Assembly: GCA_017543595.1 (NCBI GenBank)
Contig: JAFYFU010000055.1
Location: 1-62,947 of the forward strand
Source of the DNA: Ruminococcus sp.
Lineage (GTDB): Bacteria > Bacillota > Clostridia > Oscillospirales > Ruminococcaceae
Length of the DNA stretch: 62,947 nucleotides
Direction of reading: 5' to 3'
This document shows, one piece after another, positions 1-8,726 of the stretch (position 1 is its first letter; each line of letters begins with the position of its first letter). The notes beneath the pieces are model-generated. The model saw only the letters and a list, made by a program, of their open reading frames with translations, ran no database searches and was not told the origin of the DNA. The position numbers and the translations under genes were made by a program.

Positions 1-192
1 TATAATTATATACTATTCCCGACAAATTGCAAGTGTTGTTTCAAAAAAATATGATTTTATTCAAAACGGGAAAAAATCATCACCCTGTTTTTAATTCCTA
101 TTACACAAATATAATCTTTAAAAACAAAAAAATCTGTCTATCAGGTAAAAAAATATAAAAACTTATTGAAATTTACGGAAAGAGGTAGTAAA
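1..192. other. Upstream region of tmcAL, no gene seen
   Basis: AT-rich non-coding stretch at the window edge. A TATAAT at 110-115 could be the -10 of a promoter for the plus-strand operon that starts at 193, but no good -35 lies 17 bp upstream, so this is a weak call. A second TATAAT-like string starts at position 2. No open frame with a ribosome site was found. The ribosome site AGAGGT at 181-186 belongs to the following gene. Confidence 0.4.
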
Positions 193-1395
193 ATGAAAAT
201 CAGCGGAATGGTCTGCGAATACAATCCCTTTCACAACGGGCATCTTCACCATATAACAGAAACAAGAAAGAACGGCGCAACCCATATTGTCGCCGTTATG
301 AGCGGAAATTTCGTCCAGCGTGGCGATGTTGCCGTTATGGACAAGCATACCCGTGCAAAACTTGCCGTAAGGTCAGGCGTTGACCTCGTTATCGAACTCC
401 CCGTACAGTTCTGCCTTTCCTCGGCGGAGAATTTCGCTGCGGGCGCAATATGGCTTCTGAACTCCCTCGGTGCGGTTGAGGAACTGTCTTTCGGCAGTGA
501 GTGCGGTGACACCGAACTGCTCCGAAAAGCCCTCGATACTGTTGAAATGACGGCAATTTCAAAGGCAAGTATCATCAGAAGCATAATGGAAAAGGGCTAT
601 ACTTTCCCGAAAGCTTTAAATTCCGTTATAAACGGCACAGACCCCGAAGTTGCCTACCTTATCACACAGCCGAACAATATGCTTGCAATAGAATATCTCA
701 GGGCTTTGAAAAAATTCGCATCGCCCATTGAACCCTTTACCGTCAAAAGACGGGGCGCAGCACACGACAGCAGTCAGACGGACGGCGAATTTTCAAGCGC
801 AAGCTTCATAAGGGAAAATATTTTCAAGAGAAACGGCGATTTCCGCATAGACAGACATACACCCAAAATATGGGCTGACGCAATAAAAAATGACCTCAGT
901 TCGGGTCGTATCGCTTCACTTAAAAACCTCGAAAGAGTTATCCTCTATAAGCTGAGAAATACTTCTCCGCAGGAGATAGCTTCAATCAATGATGTCGGTC
1001 AGGGTCTTGAATACAGAATTTTCAATTCAAGAAACGTTTCTTCCTTTGAGGAACTTATCTACACCGTCAAAACAAAAAGATACACGATGGCAAGAATAAA
1101 GCGCATAATGCTTTCGCTCCTCATAGGGATACACAAAGAAGATATGAACAGTATGCCGCCCTACGGACGCATACTCGCTTTCAACGACAGGGGACGGGAA
1201 ATACTTGCGTATGCTAAAAACTACGCTTCAATACCTTATGCCGCTTCACTGGCAAAACTTTCACAGCTCGGCGAAACAGCAGGAAAATTCGCTGAACTCG
1301 AAGAAAAAGCCTCCGATGTCTACGGTCTGGCTCTCGACAGTATAGGTTCGGCTCAGGACGACATAAGGGCAAAAATAATGTTGGATATGGAGTAA
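193..1395 (+). CDS. tmcAL: tRNA(Met) cytidine acetate ligase (TmcAL/YlbM family)
   Basis: Predicted to use ATP and acetate to place an acetyl group on C34 of elongator tRNA-Met, as known for Bacillus TmcAL. The nucleotidyltransferase signature EYNPFHNGH lies at residues 9-17, and 400 residues is the family length. An in-frame ATG at 166 is possible, but the ATG at 193 has AGAGGT seven bases upstream and starts directly with the conserved MKISGMVCEYNPF-type N-terminus, so 193 is chosen. It is the first gene of a tight plus-strand operon (3 bp to the next gene) holding three more RNA-modification enzymes, which supports the assignment. Confidence 0.93.
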   Translation: MKISGMVCEYNPFHNGHLHHITETRKNGATHIVAVMSGNFVQRGDVAVMDKHTRAKLAVRSGVDLVIELPVQFCLSSAENFAAGAIWLLNSLGAVEELSFGSECGDTELLRKALDTVEMTAISKASIIRSIMEKGYTFPKALNSVINGTDPEVAYLITQPNNMLAIEYLRALKKFASPIEPFTVKRRGAAHDSSQTDGEFSSASFIRENIFKRNGDFRIDRHTPKIWADAIKNDLSSGRIASLKNLERVILYKLRNTSPQEIASINDVGQGLEYRIFNSRNVSSFEELIYTVKTKRYTMARIKRIMLSLLIGIHKEDMNSMPPYGRILAFNDRGREILAYAKNYASIPYAASLAKLSQLGETAGKFAELEEKASDVYGLALDSIGSAQDDIRAKIMLDME

Positions 1396-1398
1396 AGA

Positions 1399-2763
1399 AT
1401 GTTATATTTAAAAAAATTTGTTCAGGCTGCCCTCTTAGCAGGAATTGTTACCGTTTCCCTTTCGTCCTGCGGGGCTGAGGAAAATACTGTTTACACAAAT
1501 GCGGAAACAGACTGTGAATACAGCACTGTTGAAGAACCCGTCAACAATGTCATTATGACTATTTCGGCAGGAGAATATATACCTGCCGTCACAACAACTG
1601 CTGTCGTTGAGGAAACTACCGAAAAACACGTTTCCAACAGCGTTGTGTACGAAGCAGGAAAAAATTCGGGTACGGGCATACAGAGAACTCCCCCCGAAGG
1701 CTATGAAATGCCCGAAAAGAAAAAACTTGAATTTGAAACAGTTCTTCAACGTCCCGAACTCCCGACAGGCTGTGAAGTTACCGCCCTTGACCAGACCCTT
1801 AAATATTTCGGATTTGATATAGACAAGGTTGAACTTTGTGAGAAATTCCTCGAACTTGACCTCGATGCCTTTTACAGTATGGACAATGCCTATGTCGGCG
1901 ACCCCTATTCGGAATACGGCTACGGCTGCAACGCTCCCGTTATCGTCAATACTGCCGATGATTATTTCAATTATATAGGCTCAGGCTGGAAAGCCCACAA
2001 TATTACGGGTACGGACTTTGACTATCTCCTGTATCAGCTCGCAGAGGACAGACCCGTTATAGTCTGGGTAACTCTTGACCTCATGGATACCGATGAACCT
2101 ATTTTGCAGTATACATCAAGAAGCGGTGACGATATGTATTTCACAAATCTTCAACACTGTGTAACCATATACGGCTACGACAAGGAGAAGAAAATAATAT
2201 ATACTGCCGACCCCATGAAGGGCAATGTTGAATATGATATGGAACAATTCAAGAGAGTTTACGAACAAATGGGCAAACAGGCTGTCGTTATCTGGGGAAA
2301 TCAGGACACAAAAGGTCAGGATTTAAGTTCCGATGAGGAAAAATCCGCCTATCTCGAAAAAATGAAAGAGGCTCGCCTTGCCAAAAAATCACACTATCTC
2401 TCGATTGCAAGCGGCAACGAAACTACCGAAGCCGCTACGGAAGCTCCCACCGAACCGCCTACCGAACCTCCCACAACCGTTCCCGAAACCACAACTGTTA
2501 CAACAACCGTAACAACTTCAACAACCGTTCCCGTAACTACTTCCGCAGCCACTACCGTTACAACAACTTCAACAAGTACCACTGCATCAACTGCGGCTGC
2601 CACAACAAAAACAACTTCCGCAAATACAGAAACAAAGACAACTTCCGTGACTTCCTCGGCGAAAACAACCGCTGTAAGCACATCTTCCGATACATCAAGT
2701 ACAACTGTTTCTTCTACGACTGCCACAACCGCAAAAAAATTATTCGGAATTAAAATAAACTGA
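1399..2763 (+). CDS. C39-like cysteine peptidase lipoprotein with Thr-rich tail
   Basis: Signal peptide with lipobox LSSC (lipidated Cys24), so the protein should sit outside, anchored to the membrane. Residues about 115-300 match the YvpB-like C39_2 peptidase fold: catalytic Cys125 in PTGCEVTAL, His253 in NLQHCVTIYGY, and Asp271 in TADPMKG. The last 110 residues are Thr/Val/Ser low complexity (2407-2745), probably a glycosylated wall-spanning linker, ending in a short basic tail. Having the linker at the C-terminus of a protein lipidated at the N-terminus is unusual. The start has GGAG just upstream and lies 3 bp after tmcAL. Substrate unknown. The family link is firm; true peptidase activity is inferred. 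Confidence 0.8.
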   Translation: MLYLKKFVQAALLAGIVTVSLSSCGAEENTVYTNAETDCEYSTVEEPVNNVIMTISAGEYIPAVTTTAVVEETTEKHVSNSVVYEAGKNSGTGIQRTPPEGYEMPEKKKLEFETVLQRPELPTGCEVTALDQTLKYFGFDIDKVELCEKFLELDLDAFYSMDNAYVGDPYSEYGYGCNAPVIVNTADDYFNYIGSGWKAHNITGTDFDYLLYQLAEDRPVIVWVTLDLMDTDEPILQYTSRSGDDMYFTNLQHCVTIYGYDKEKKIIYTADPMKGNVEYDMEQFKRVYEQMGKQAVVIWGNQDTKGQDLSSDEEKSAYLEKMKEARLAKKSHYLSIASGNETTEAATEAPTEPPTEPPTTVPETTTVTTTVTTSTTVPVTTSAATTVTTTSTSTTASTAAATTKTTSANTETKTTSVTSSAKTTAVSTSSDTSSTTVSSTTATTAKKLFGIKIN

Positions 2764-2764
2764 T

Positions 2765-3418
2765 ATGATTAAAAGCGTAATTTTTGACCTTGACGGCACT
2801 CTCATAGATTCCATGAAAATATGGTACGATGTTGACAGGAATTTCCTGAAACATATGGGTGTGAAAAATATTCCCGAAGGCATATCCGAAAAAATGAAAA
2901 CCCTTACCATAGAAAAAGCTGCGGATTATTTTATAAATAAATTTAATTTTGACGTTTCCCCCGAATATGTAATAAATAAAATAAGGGAACTCGTCAGAAT
3001 CGAATATGAGGAAAATATTCCCCTTAAACCCTATGCAAAGGAACTTCTTGAATTTCTGAAAGAAAATAATATTCCCTGCGGAATTGCAACCGCAACTTAC
3101 CGCTCTCTTGCGGAATCTGTACTGAAAAGATGCGGAATTTACGATTATTTTAGATTTATTCTCAACGACAGCGACTACCCGAAAGGTAAAAAATGCCCCG
3201 ATATATTTTTCGGTGCTGCCGAAAGATTAAATACATTGCCCTGCGAAACTCTCGTTGTCGAGGATTCCCTCCACGCACTTAGAACCGCCGCAGGCGCAGG
3301 TTTCCCCACTGTTGCCGTATATGAGGAAACAGCTTTCAAGGAAGAAAATGAAATCAAAAAAACTGCCGATATGTATTTTTATTCGTTAAAAGATATTATC
3401 GGTCTTTTCGGAGAATGA
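2765..3418 (+). CDS. HAD-superfamily phosphatase, beta-phosphoglucomutase-like
   Basis: A 217-residue HAD hydrolase. The nucleophile motif DLDGTLIDS is at residues 8-16, motif II is TATYRS near residue 110, the motif III lysine lies in YPKGKKCPD, and motif IV is VVEDS. A helical cap lies between motif I and motif II, as in the beta-phosphoglucomutase/phosphoglycolate phosphatase group. The start overlaps the previous stop region with one base between, and no Shine-Dalgarno is visible, so translation probably depends on coupling to the C39 gene. Substrate cannot be read from sequence. Confidence 0.85.
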   Translation: MIKSVIFDLDGTLIDSMKIWYDVDRNFLKHMGVKNIPEGISEKMKTLTIEKAADYFINKFNFDVSPEYVINKIRELVRIEYEENIPLKPYAKELLEFLKENNIPCGIATATYRSLAESVLKRCGIYDYFRFILNDSDYPKGKKCPDIFFGAAERLNTLPCETLVVEDSLHALRTAAGAGFPTVAVYEETAFKEENEIKKTADMYFYSLKDIIGLFGE

Positions 3419-3422
3419 TATT

Positions 3423-4499
3423 ATGAAAAAAGTAATGGTAGGCATGAGCGGAGGCGTTGACAGCTCCGCCGCAGCTATGCTCCTCAAAGAACAGGGCTGT
3501 GACGTAACGGGTGTTACCCTTAAAATGTTTTCCGATGAGGATATCGTTCAGGCACAGAAAGAAGGAAAAACCTGCTGTGCGCTTTCGGACGTTCTCGATG
3601 CAAGAAGCGTTGCACACCGCCTCGGCTTTGAACATATAGTATTTAATTTCAAGGACTGTTTCAGGGAAAATGTAATGCAGAACTTCACTGACAGCTATCT
3701 CTGCGGACAGACTCCCAATCCCTGCATTGACTGCAACAGATATGTAAAATTTGACAAAATGCTCCGCCGTGCAATTGAACTTGAATTTGATTTTATTGCA
3801 ACGGGTCACTATGCTGTCAATGAATTTGACGAAAATTCAGGCAGATATTTACTTAAACGCCCGAAAGACAAATCAAAGGACCAGACTTATGTTCTGTATT
3901 CGCTTACGCAGTTTCAGCTTGCACATACTTTATTTCCCCTCGGAAATCTAACTAAACCCGAAGTCAGGGAACTCGCCGAAAAGGCAGGTCTTGTAAATGC
4001 CGAAAAGCCCGACAGTCAGGATATTTGTTTTGTTCCCGATGGCGACTATGCGTCTTTTATCAAAAAATTTTCGGGAATTTCCCCGAAAGAGGGAGATTTT
4101 ACCGATATAAACGGAAATATCCTCGGAAAACACAGGGGAATTATAAATTATACAGTCGGTCAGAGGAAACACCTCGGAATTTCTCTCGGAAAGCCTGCAT
4201 ATGTTGTTAAAAAGGATATTCAAAAAAATACTGTCGTTCTCGGTGACGAAAAGGATTTATATACAAATGTTCTCAATGCCCGTGATGTGAATTTAATATC
4301 CGTTCCGGAAATTACCGCCCCCATGAGGATAACTGCCAAAACAAGATATTCCCAGAAAGATTCACCCGCTGTTTTGTCTTACAAGGGTGAGGGAATTTAT
4401 ACCGTTGAGTTTGACAATCCGCAGAGGGCTGTGACTTCGGGACAGGCTGTCGTTTTCTATGACGGTGATATTGTTGTCGGAGGCGGAACTATTATCTGA
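3423..4499 (+). CDS. mnmA: tRNA-specific 2-thiouridylase MnmA
   Basis: Thiolates U34 of Glu, Gln and Lys tRNAs with sulfur passed from a cysteine desulfurase. The PP-loop SGGVDSS is at residues 9-15. Both catalytic cysteines are present, one in TPNPCIDCN and one in SQDICFVPDG, as is the ATGHYA motif of the family. Length (358) is normal. The ribosome site GGAG lies upstream of 3423, and the gene is 4 bp after the HAD gene in the RNA-modification operon. Confidence 0.97.
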   Translation: MKKVMVGMSGGVDSSAAAMLLKEQGCDVTGVTLKMFSDEDIVQAQKEGKTCCALSDVLDARSVAHRLGFEHIVFNFKDCFRENVMQNFTDSYLCGQTPNPCIDCNRYVKFDKMLRRAIELEFDFIATGHYAVNEFDENSGRYLLKRPKDKSKDQTYVLYSLTQFQLAHTLFPLGNLTKPEVRELAEKAGLVNAEKPDSQDICFVPDGDYASFIKKFSGISPKEGDFTDINGNILGKHRGIINYTVGQRKHLGISLGKPAYVVKKDIQKNTVVLGDEKDLYTNVLNARDVNLISVPEITAPMRITAKTRYSQKDSPAVLSYKGEGIYTVEFDNPQRAVTSGQAVVFYDGDIVVGGGTII

Positions 4500-4545
4500 T
4501 TAAAAATTAAAATAAGGGAGGCTTGGGGGAGTTTCCCCGTTCTAT
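4500..4545 (+). repeat. G-rich spacer with hairpin between mnmA and trmN6
   Basis: This 46-bp gap is the longest inside the operon. It holds two G-runs and the self-complementary GGGGA/TCCCC pair at about 4525-4537. The only ribosome-site-like run is the second G-run, 15 bases before the start codon and inside the hairpin, so the structure could damp translation of the next gene. It faintly resembles the G-rich segments at 14560-14612 and 32720-32745. Confidence 0.35.
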
Positions 4546-5223
4546 ATGAAATACGAAAAATTAAATGATAAAATTTATGTCTGCACAAGTGATGACCATA
4601 CTTTCGGAACAGATGCCTTACTGCTTGCGGAGTTCTCAAATCACAGAAAAAAAGACAAGGTTTGTGACCTCGGCACGGGCTGCGGTATTATCCCCCTTTT
4701 TATGCAGAAAGAAAAGCCCCCGCAGATAATTTATGCCGTGGATATTCAGGAAAAAGCCGTCAAACAGCTCGAACTCGGAATAATAAAAAGTCAGGTCGAA
4801 AGCATTGTTCCCATATGTGCGGATTTGAAAAACCTTTGGAGCAGTGCGCCTGTCGGAACTCTTGACCTCGTTACCTGCAATCCCCCATACAAAGCCGCAA
4901 ATTCAGGCATTGAAAGCACTATAACCGCTCACAAAATCGCAAGGCACGAAATACTCTGCAATATTGATGATGTCTGTCTTGCCGCAGAAAAATTACTCAA
5001 ATTCGGCGGAAGATTATGTATCTGCAATCGCCCCGAAAGACTTGCGGACGTTGTTTCCGCCATGAAAAACCACAATATCGAACCGAAAAGACTGCGTTTC
5101 GTTGCGAAATCCCCTGAAAGTCCCCCGTGGCTTTTTCTCATAGAGGGCAAAAAAGGCTCAAAGCCTTTCATGCAGATTATGCCCCAGCTTTATATAAATA
5201 ACTCCATGGGATTTACAACCTGA
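4546..5223 (+). CDS. TrmN6/YabB-like adenine-N6 tRNA methyltransferase
   Basis: A 225-residue class I SAM methyltransferase. The SAM loop DLGTGCGIIPL and the N6-adenine catalytic motif NPPY (in CNPPYKAANSG) are both present. The early string TDALLLAEF is typical of the tRNA1(Val) A37 methyltransferase (YfiC/TrmN6) and Bacillus YabB families. In Firmicutes this gene commonly precedes rsmI, as here (27 bp to the likely rsmI start). Exact target base is inferred from family; another RNA target is possible. Confidence 0.85.
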   Translation: MKYEKLNDKIYVCTSDDHTFGTDALLLAEFSNHRKKDKVCDLGTGCGIIPLFMQKEKPPQIIYAVDIQEKAVKQLELGIIKSQVESIVPICADLKNLWSSAPVGTLDLVTCNPPYKAANSGIESTITAHKIARHEILCNIDDVCLAAEKLLKFGGRLCICNRPERLADVVSAMKNHNIEPKRLRFVAKSPESPPWLFLIEGKKGSKPFMQIMPQLYINNSMGFTT

Positions 5224-5250
5224 CAGATTAAGAAAAGGGCGGTGAAATAT

Positions 5251-6069
5251 ATGACTTTGTATATTATCGGAACTCCCATAGGAAACATGGAGGATATTAC
5301 CCTCCGTGCCTTACGTATGCTCAAAGAAGTGGATTTTATCTGTGCGGAAGATACAAGAATCACTTCAAAGATACTTAATTATTTTGACATAAAAAAGCCC
5401 CTTGTAAGCTTTCATAAGTACAGCCGTCTTACCGATGCCATGAAAATTATAGACAGAATACTCGGCGGTGAAAACTGCGGTATCGTTACAGATGCGGGTA
5501 TGCCCTGCATTTCAGACCCCGGACAGATTCTTGTAAGGCTTGCACATGAACATAATATTACAGTAAAAGTAATACCCGGGGCTACCGCACTTACTTCTGC
5601 GGCGGCACTTTCGGGAATTGACATAAAACGCTTTACCTTTGAGGGATTCCTGCCCGTTGCCAATAAGGAACGCTCCGAAAGGCTTGAACTCCTCAGAAAT
5701 GAAACTGCTGTGATGATATTCTACGAAGCTCCGCACAAACTGAAAAAAACTCTCGCCGATATGAAAGAATTTTTCGGCGAAAACAGGTGCATTTCAATCT
5801 GCCGTGAACTTACAAAAGTCTATGAGGAAACTCTGCTTTTCACGCTCAAAGAGGCTTGCGAATACTATGAATCCCTTGAACCAAAAGGCGAATTTGTTCT
5901 CGTGCTTGAAGGAAAATCCGATAAGGACAAATCCGATGTCACTCTCGAACAGGCTCTCGCTCAGGTTAGAAAATTAATCGAAATGGGCGAAAAACCCACC
6001 GATGCCTGCAAAGCCGTTGCAAAGGAATCGGGTTTCAAAAAAAGTGAACTGTATTCAAATTTGCAATAA
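5251..6069 (+). CDS. rsmI: 16S rRNA C1402 2'-O-methyltransferase RsmI
   Basis: Methylates the ribose of C1402 in the 16S rRNA decoding centre. It starts LYIIGTPIGNMEDITLRALR after the initiator, and carries AEDTR and the VTDAGMPCISDPG SAM-binding loop typical of the tetrapyrrole-methylase fold. A GTG at 5242 is in frame, but ATG 5251 has AGGGCGG at a proper distance and matches the family N-terminus. Last gene of the operon; a strong terminator follows immediately. Confidence 0.95.
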   Translation: MTLYIIGTPIGNMEDITLRALRMLKEVDFICAEDTRITSKILNYFDIKKPLVSFHKYSRLTDAMKIIDRILGGENCGIVTDAGMPCISDPGQILVRLAHEHNITVKVIPGATALTSAAALSGIDIKRFTFEGFLPVANKERSERLELLRNETAVMIFYEAPHKLKKTLADMKEFFGENRCISICRELTKVYEETLLFTLKEACEYYESLEPKGEFVLVLEGKSDKDKSDVTLEQALAQVRKLIEMGEKPTDACKAVAKESGFKKSELYSNLQ

Positions 6070-6099
6070 AAAACTCCCCTTTTCGGGGAGATTTTTTTA
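6068..6099. terminator. Bidirectional terminator after rsmI
   Basis: Stem CTCCCC (6074-6079) / GGGGAG (6085-6090) followed by seven T on the plus strand and preceded by six A, so it can also serve the converging minus-strand hydrolase gene that ends at 6097. Confidence 0.9.
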
Positions 6100-6918
6100 T
6101 ATAAGCTCTGACATTACTTTTGCAAATTCTTCGGGGTGTTCGTATATGAGAAGATGTGAACTGTTCTCTATGCCGACAGCCTTGTAACGCAGACCCGCAA
6201 ATCTTGCCTGCTGACCGTACCACTCCGCAAGTTTCGGCAAAAACAACGAACCGGGTCTTGCATAGACATATGCAAGCGGAACTGTAACTTTCGATATGAA
6301 ATCCCTGTTGTCCTGAAGTTTCATTGAATCAAAGAGAGACATTATAACTCCCTCATCACATTCCGAAAGAACTTTCATAAGGAATTTGTCAACCATGAAA
6401 AACGGCAGATATCTGAGTTTCGGGACAACGCCTCTCATAAAATCCCTTGAAACTTTTTTGAAACTGCTTTTTTCAGCTTTTTTCATTGCCTTAATATCAT
6501 ATCTGCCCCTGTCAAGCCCCAAATCCCAGCTTTCGTCATTGAGCTGTCTTGGTGTCATATCGCAGAGTATAAGCTTTTTGAGATTCTCACAGCCGTATTT
6601 TTTTACATAGGTCATGGCAACGCCCGCACCCATTGACCAGCCGAAAAGATTTACATTTTTCAGAGAAAGACCCTCTATAAGCTCATGCAAATCATCGGCA
6701 AGTGTTTCCATTGTTACAGGGAGTTTGTTTGCACCTTTGCTGTTGCAGTGACCTCTCTGGTCAAAAGTAATACAGCGGAATTTCTCCCTGAGAATTTCAA
6801 CAGGCTTTTCAAAAGCAAGGTGATTGCTTGTAACCCCGTGCATCATAATCAGAATTTCGTCACCGATTTCCGTATCCTCATAATAAATTTTCATTCCGTC
6901 CGACAAAGTAAAATACAT
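6097..6918 (-). CDS. Alpha/beta hydrolase
   Basis: A 273-residue single-domain alpha/beta hydrolase. The nucleophile elbow is GWSMGAG, the oxyanion-side motif MMHGVTSN comes early, and the acid and base can be placed near YARPGS and SSHLLIYEHP. Upstream in-frame ATGs exist up to 7011, but the start at 6918 has AGAGGG just before it and sits after a strong promoter, so the longer reading is rejected. No signal peptide, so it is cytosolic. Substrate unknown; esterase, lactonase or acyl-hydrolase roles are all possible. Confidence 0.85.
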   Translation of the reverse strand: MYFTLSDGMKIYYEDTEIGDEILIMMHGVTSNHLAFEKPVEILREKFRCITFDQRGHCNSKGANKLPVTMETLADDLHELIEGLSLKNVNLFGWSMGAGVAMTYVKKYGCENLKKLILCDMTPRQLNDESWDLGLDRGRYDIKAMKKAEKSSFKKVSRDFMRGVVPKLRYLPFFMVDKFLMKVLSECDEGVIMSLFDSMKLQDNRDFISKVTVPLAYVYARPGSLFLPKLAEWYGQQARFAGLRYKAVGIENSSHLLIYEHPEEFAKVMSELI

Positions 6919-6954
6919 ATACAACCCTCTTTCTGTTTTTTTAAATACATTACT

Positions 6955-6983
6955 ATTATAGCTTTTTTCAAGCTGAATGTCAA
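6955..6983 (-). promoter_or_regulatory. Promoter of the alpha/beta hydrolase gene
   Basis: On the minus strand: -35 TTGACA (6978-6983), 17-bp spacer, -10 TATAAT (6955-6960). Full consensus match, about 37 bp upstream of the chosen start codon. Confidence 0.85.
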
Positions 6984-7053
6984 TGATTAATTTACAAAAA
7001 TATGCAGGCAATTTTTATTGCCTGCATAATATCAGCCTCCTTTTATTTACATA

Positions 7054-7308
7054 TTAACTGAATAACTTCTGAAATATGCCTGCTCCGAAACATATACCCA
7101 CGAAAATTGCAAGTATTACCACAAAACAGAACTGCGACTTTGCGAAATTCTTTACATTCACATTCTGTGCTGCAAATATCATTATAAACGCACACAAAAG
7201 TCCGACAAAGGGGATTGCAAAAAGCAACTCATATCCGAAATATCCCCACGCTGTTACAGGTCTGTTCTGTCCTTCATTGTAAACTCTTTCATTGTAAACT
7301 CTTTCCAT
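7054..7308 (-). CDS. Small two-helix membrane protein, function unknown
   Basis: An 84-residue protein with two hydrophobic helices (around FAIPFVGLLCAFIMIFAA and FVVILAIFVGICFGAGIF) joined by a short polar loop, following a Tyr/Arg/Asn-rich N-terminus. An ATG at 7323 is in frame, but GGAGGA overlaps that codon and sits correctly for the ATG at 7308. The N-terminus contains a short duplication (RVYNE twice) caused by a 15-bp tandem repeat. I do not recognise the family; a transporter accessory or stress peptide are guesses. Confidence 0.65.
   Translation of the reverse strand: MERVYNERVYNEGQNRPVTAWGYFGYELLFAIPFVGLLCAFIMIFAAQNVNVKNFAKSQFCFVVILAIFVGICFGAGIFQKLFS
7276..7307. repeat. 15-bp tandem duplication in a small membrane-protein gene
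   Basis: The unit TTCATTGTAAACTCT occurs twice head to tail and adds five residues (RVYNE) to the N-terminus. Likely slippage; in frame, so the gene stays open. Confidence 0.8.
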
Positions 7309-7440
7309 TTTAAATTCCTCCATTTTACATTTTTTTCAATTTGCGGTTCATTACCGCTTACGTTTATATATTCGTTTCAGAGGTGCAAAAAGGGACAGGT
7401 ATTCAAAAAAATTTCTGAAAAAACTGTTTTCAAATCACTA

Positions 7441-7469
7441 TTGACAAAGATAACATAAAATGATATAAT
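7441..7469 (+). promoter_or_regulatory. Consensus promoter of the coiled-coil/lipoprotein operon
   Basis: -35 TTGACA (7441-7446), exactly 17 bp, -10 TATAAT (7464-7469) preceded by TGA, an extended -10. This is a perfect vegetative promoter, suggesting strong expression. It leaves a leader of about 70 bases before the start codon at 7548. Confidence 0.92.
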
Positions 7470-7547
7470 GTTTACATTGTAGATTATGCACAATCATAAT
7501 ATTGTGAACTTGTTAAAAATGCGAAAAATATTTTGTGAGGGTAGACT

Positions 7548-8726
7548 ATGAGTATATTTACTAAAATAGCCGATTCAATTTCGGGCGGTCTTTTCAGATT
7601 CATAGTGCTGCGTAATATAAAAGGTGCGGAAAATATTGACAATTTAAGCGAAAAAATTCCGAAACTTCTCGAACTCGGAGAACGTGTCTCCGAACTTGAA
7701 AAATTATGCGGTGAACTGAAAAGTATTCCACAAAAAGAATCTCCCGAAGAATCCGAAGAAAAAATCAGGGAAAAAGAAGAAAAAGAAAAACAAGAGAAAC
7801 AGGAAAAAGAAAAATTTGCCACAAAACAGGAGGTTATGCTCAGTATCAAAAAGCTTGTTGAGGAAATAAACAAAAAAGATGCCGCCTCCGAATACAAGGA
7901 CAAAATTGATATTCTCACCGCTACAAACAATTCCCTCGTCAACGAAAATTCGGCTCTCCGTTCGGAAGTCAACGCAATAAAAGAGGATATGGAAAAATTA
8001 AGCTCAATAATTCTTGCGGGCGAAAGCAGACTTTCAGGTGAAGAACCCGATTCCGATGAAAATATCCCACGGAAATCGGAACTTTCCGAACTGTCGGTGA
8101 GCGAAACCATTGACCTTTTCATGCTGAGTAATTCCAGAAACAAAGTCATGGTAAATTCTTCTGTTTCTTCCGTGAGAAATTATATGAAAAATGTTCTCGA
8201 TTTTGATAAGATAGAAGAATGTCTGAAAATTAACAAAGACCACGAGGGCTTTTCTTCTTTTGCGGAAAGTTTCGGCACTTTTTCAAAACTCGCCGAACAA
8301 AAAGCCAAAGAACTCGCAATTATGCTCGAAGATATCAAAAAAGACGATATTTCTGCGGAAATTACCGTTTCGCTTTTCAAGATTATCTCCGCCTATATAA
8401 TTGAACGCTGGATTCCCGTCATTTTCAGGCTTATAAACGAAAAACGTGACGAAAAATATATAAAGCTCCTGAAAGTCGTAAATGAATACCTCGAAAATGT
8501 CGGCGTTTACACTTATAACAAACTCAGAAAAAACGAAAAAATTACAGAAGAATCCCTTGACTATTTCCTGATTGCAAGATGTCCCTCGCCGTCGGAAAAC
8601 CTCAGCGAAACAGTAAAGGAAATTAAACTGCTCCCCTATTGTATAAATTATACCGAGTACGGCGAGAAAACTGCTCATCACACTATGGGAAGTGCTGAAA
8701 TATATTCTGCGGAGGAAAAAATATGA
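7548..8726 (+). CDS. Coiled-coil protein of unknown function
   Basis: Not recognised. The 392 residues fall into a short amphipathic N-terminus, a heptad-like region with a Glu/Lys-only block (residues about 60-90) and more coiled coil to about residue 165, then a helical C-terminal domain containing IIERWIPVIFRLINEKRD. No signal peptide or clear membrane helix; probably cytosolic, perhaps membrane-surface bound. GAGGG precedes the start. It is driven by a perfect consensus promoter and overlaps the next lipoprotein gene by four bases (ATGA), so the three genes form one translation-coupled unit. Confidence 0.7.
   Translation: MSIFTKIADSISGGLFRFIVLRNIKGAENIDNLSEKIPKLLELGERVSELEKLCGELKSIPQKESPEESEEKIREKEEKEKQEKQEKEKFATKQEVMLSIKKLVEEINKKDAASEYKDKIDILTATNNSLVNENSALRSEVNAIKEDMEKLSSIILAGESRLSGEEPDSDENIPRKSELSELSVSETIDLFMLSNSRNKVMVNSSVSSVRNYMKNVLDFDKIEECLKINKDHEGFSSFAESFGTFSKLAEQKAKELAIMLEDIKKDDISAEITVSLFKIISAYIIERWIPVIFRLINEKRDEKYIKLLKVVNEYLENVGVYTYNKLRKNEKITEESLDYFLIARCPSPSENLSETVKEIKLLPYCINYTEYGEKTAHHTMGSAEIYSAEEKI

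Noticed and set aside
2394-2726. 110-residue Val-rich minus-strand frame with periodicity
   Set aside because: It is only the reverse of the Thr-rich ACA/ACT tail of the C39 lipoprotein.
7484-8149. 221-residue Ser/Phe-rich minus-strand frame
   Set aside because: Mirror of the Glu/Lys coiled-coil coding region, covering the strong plus promoter leader; composition is an antisense artefact.
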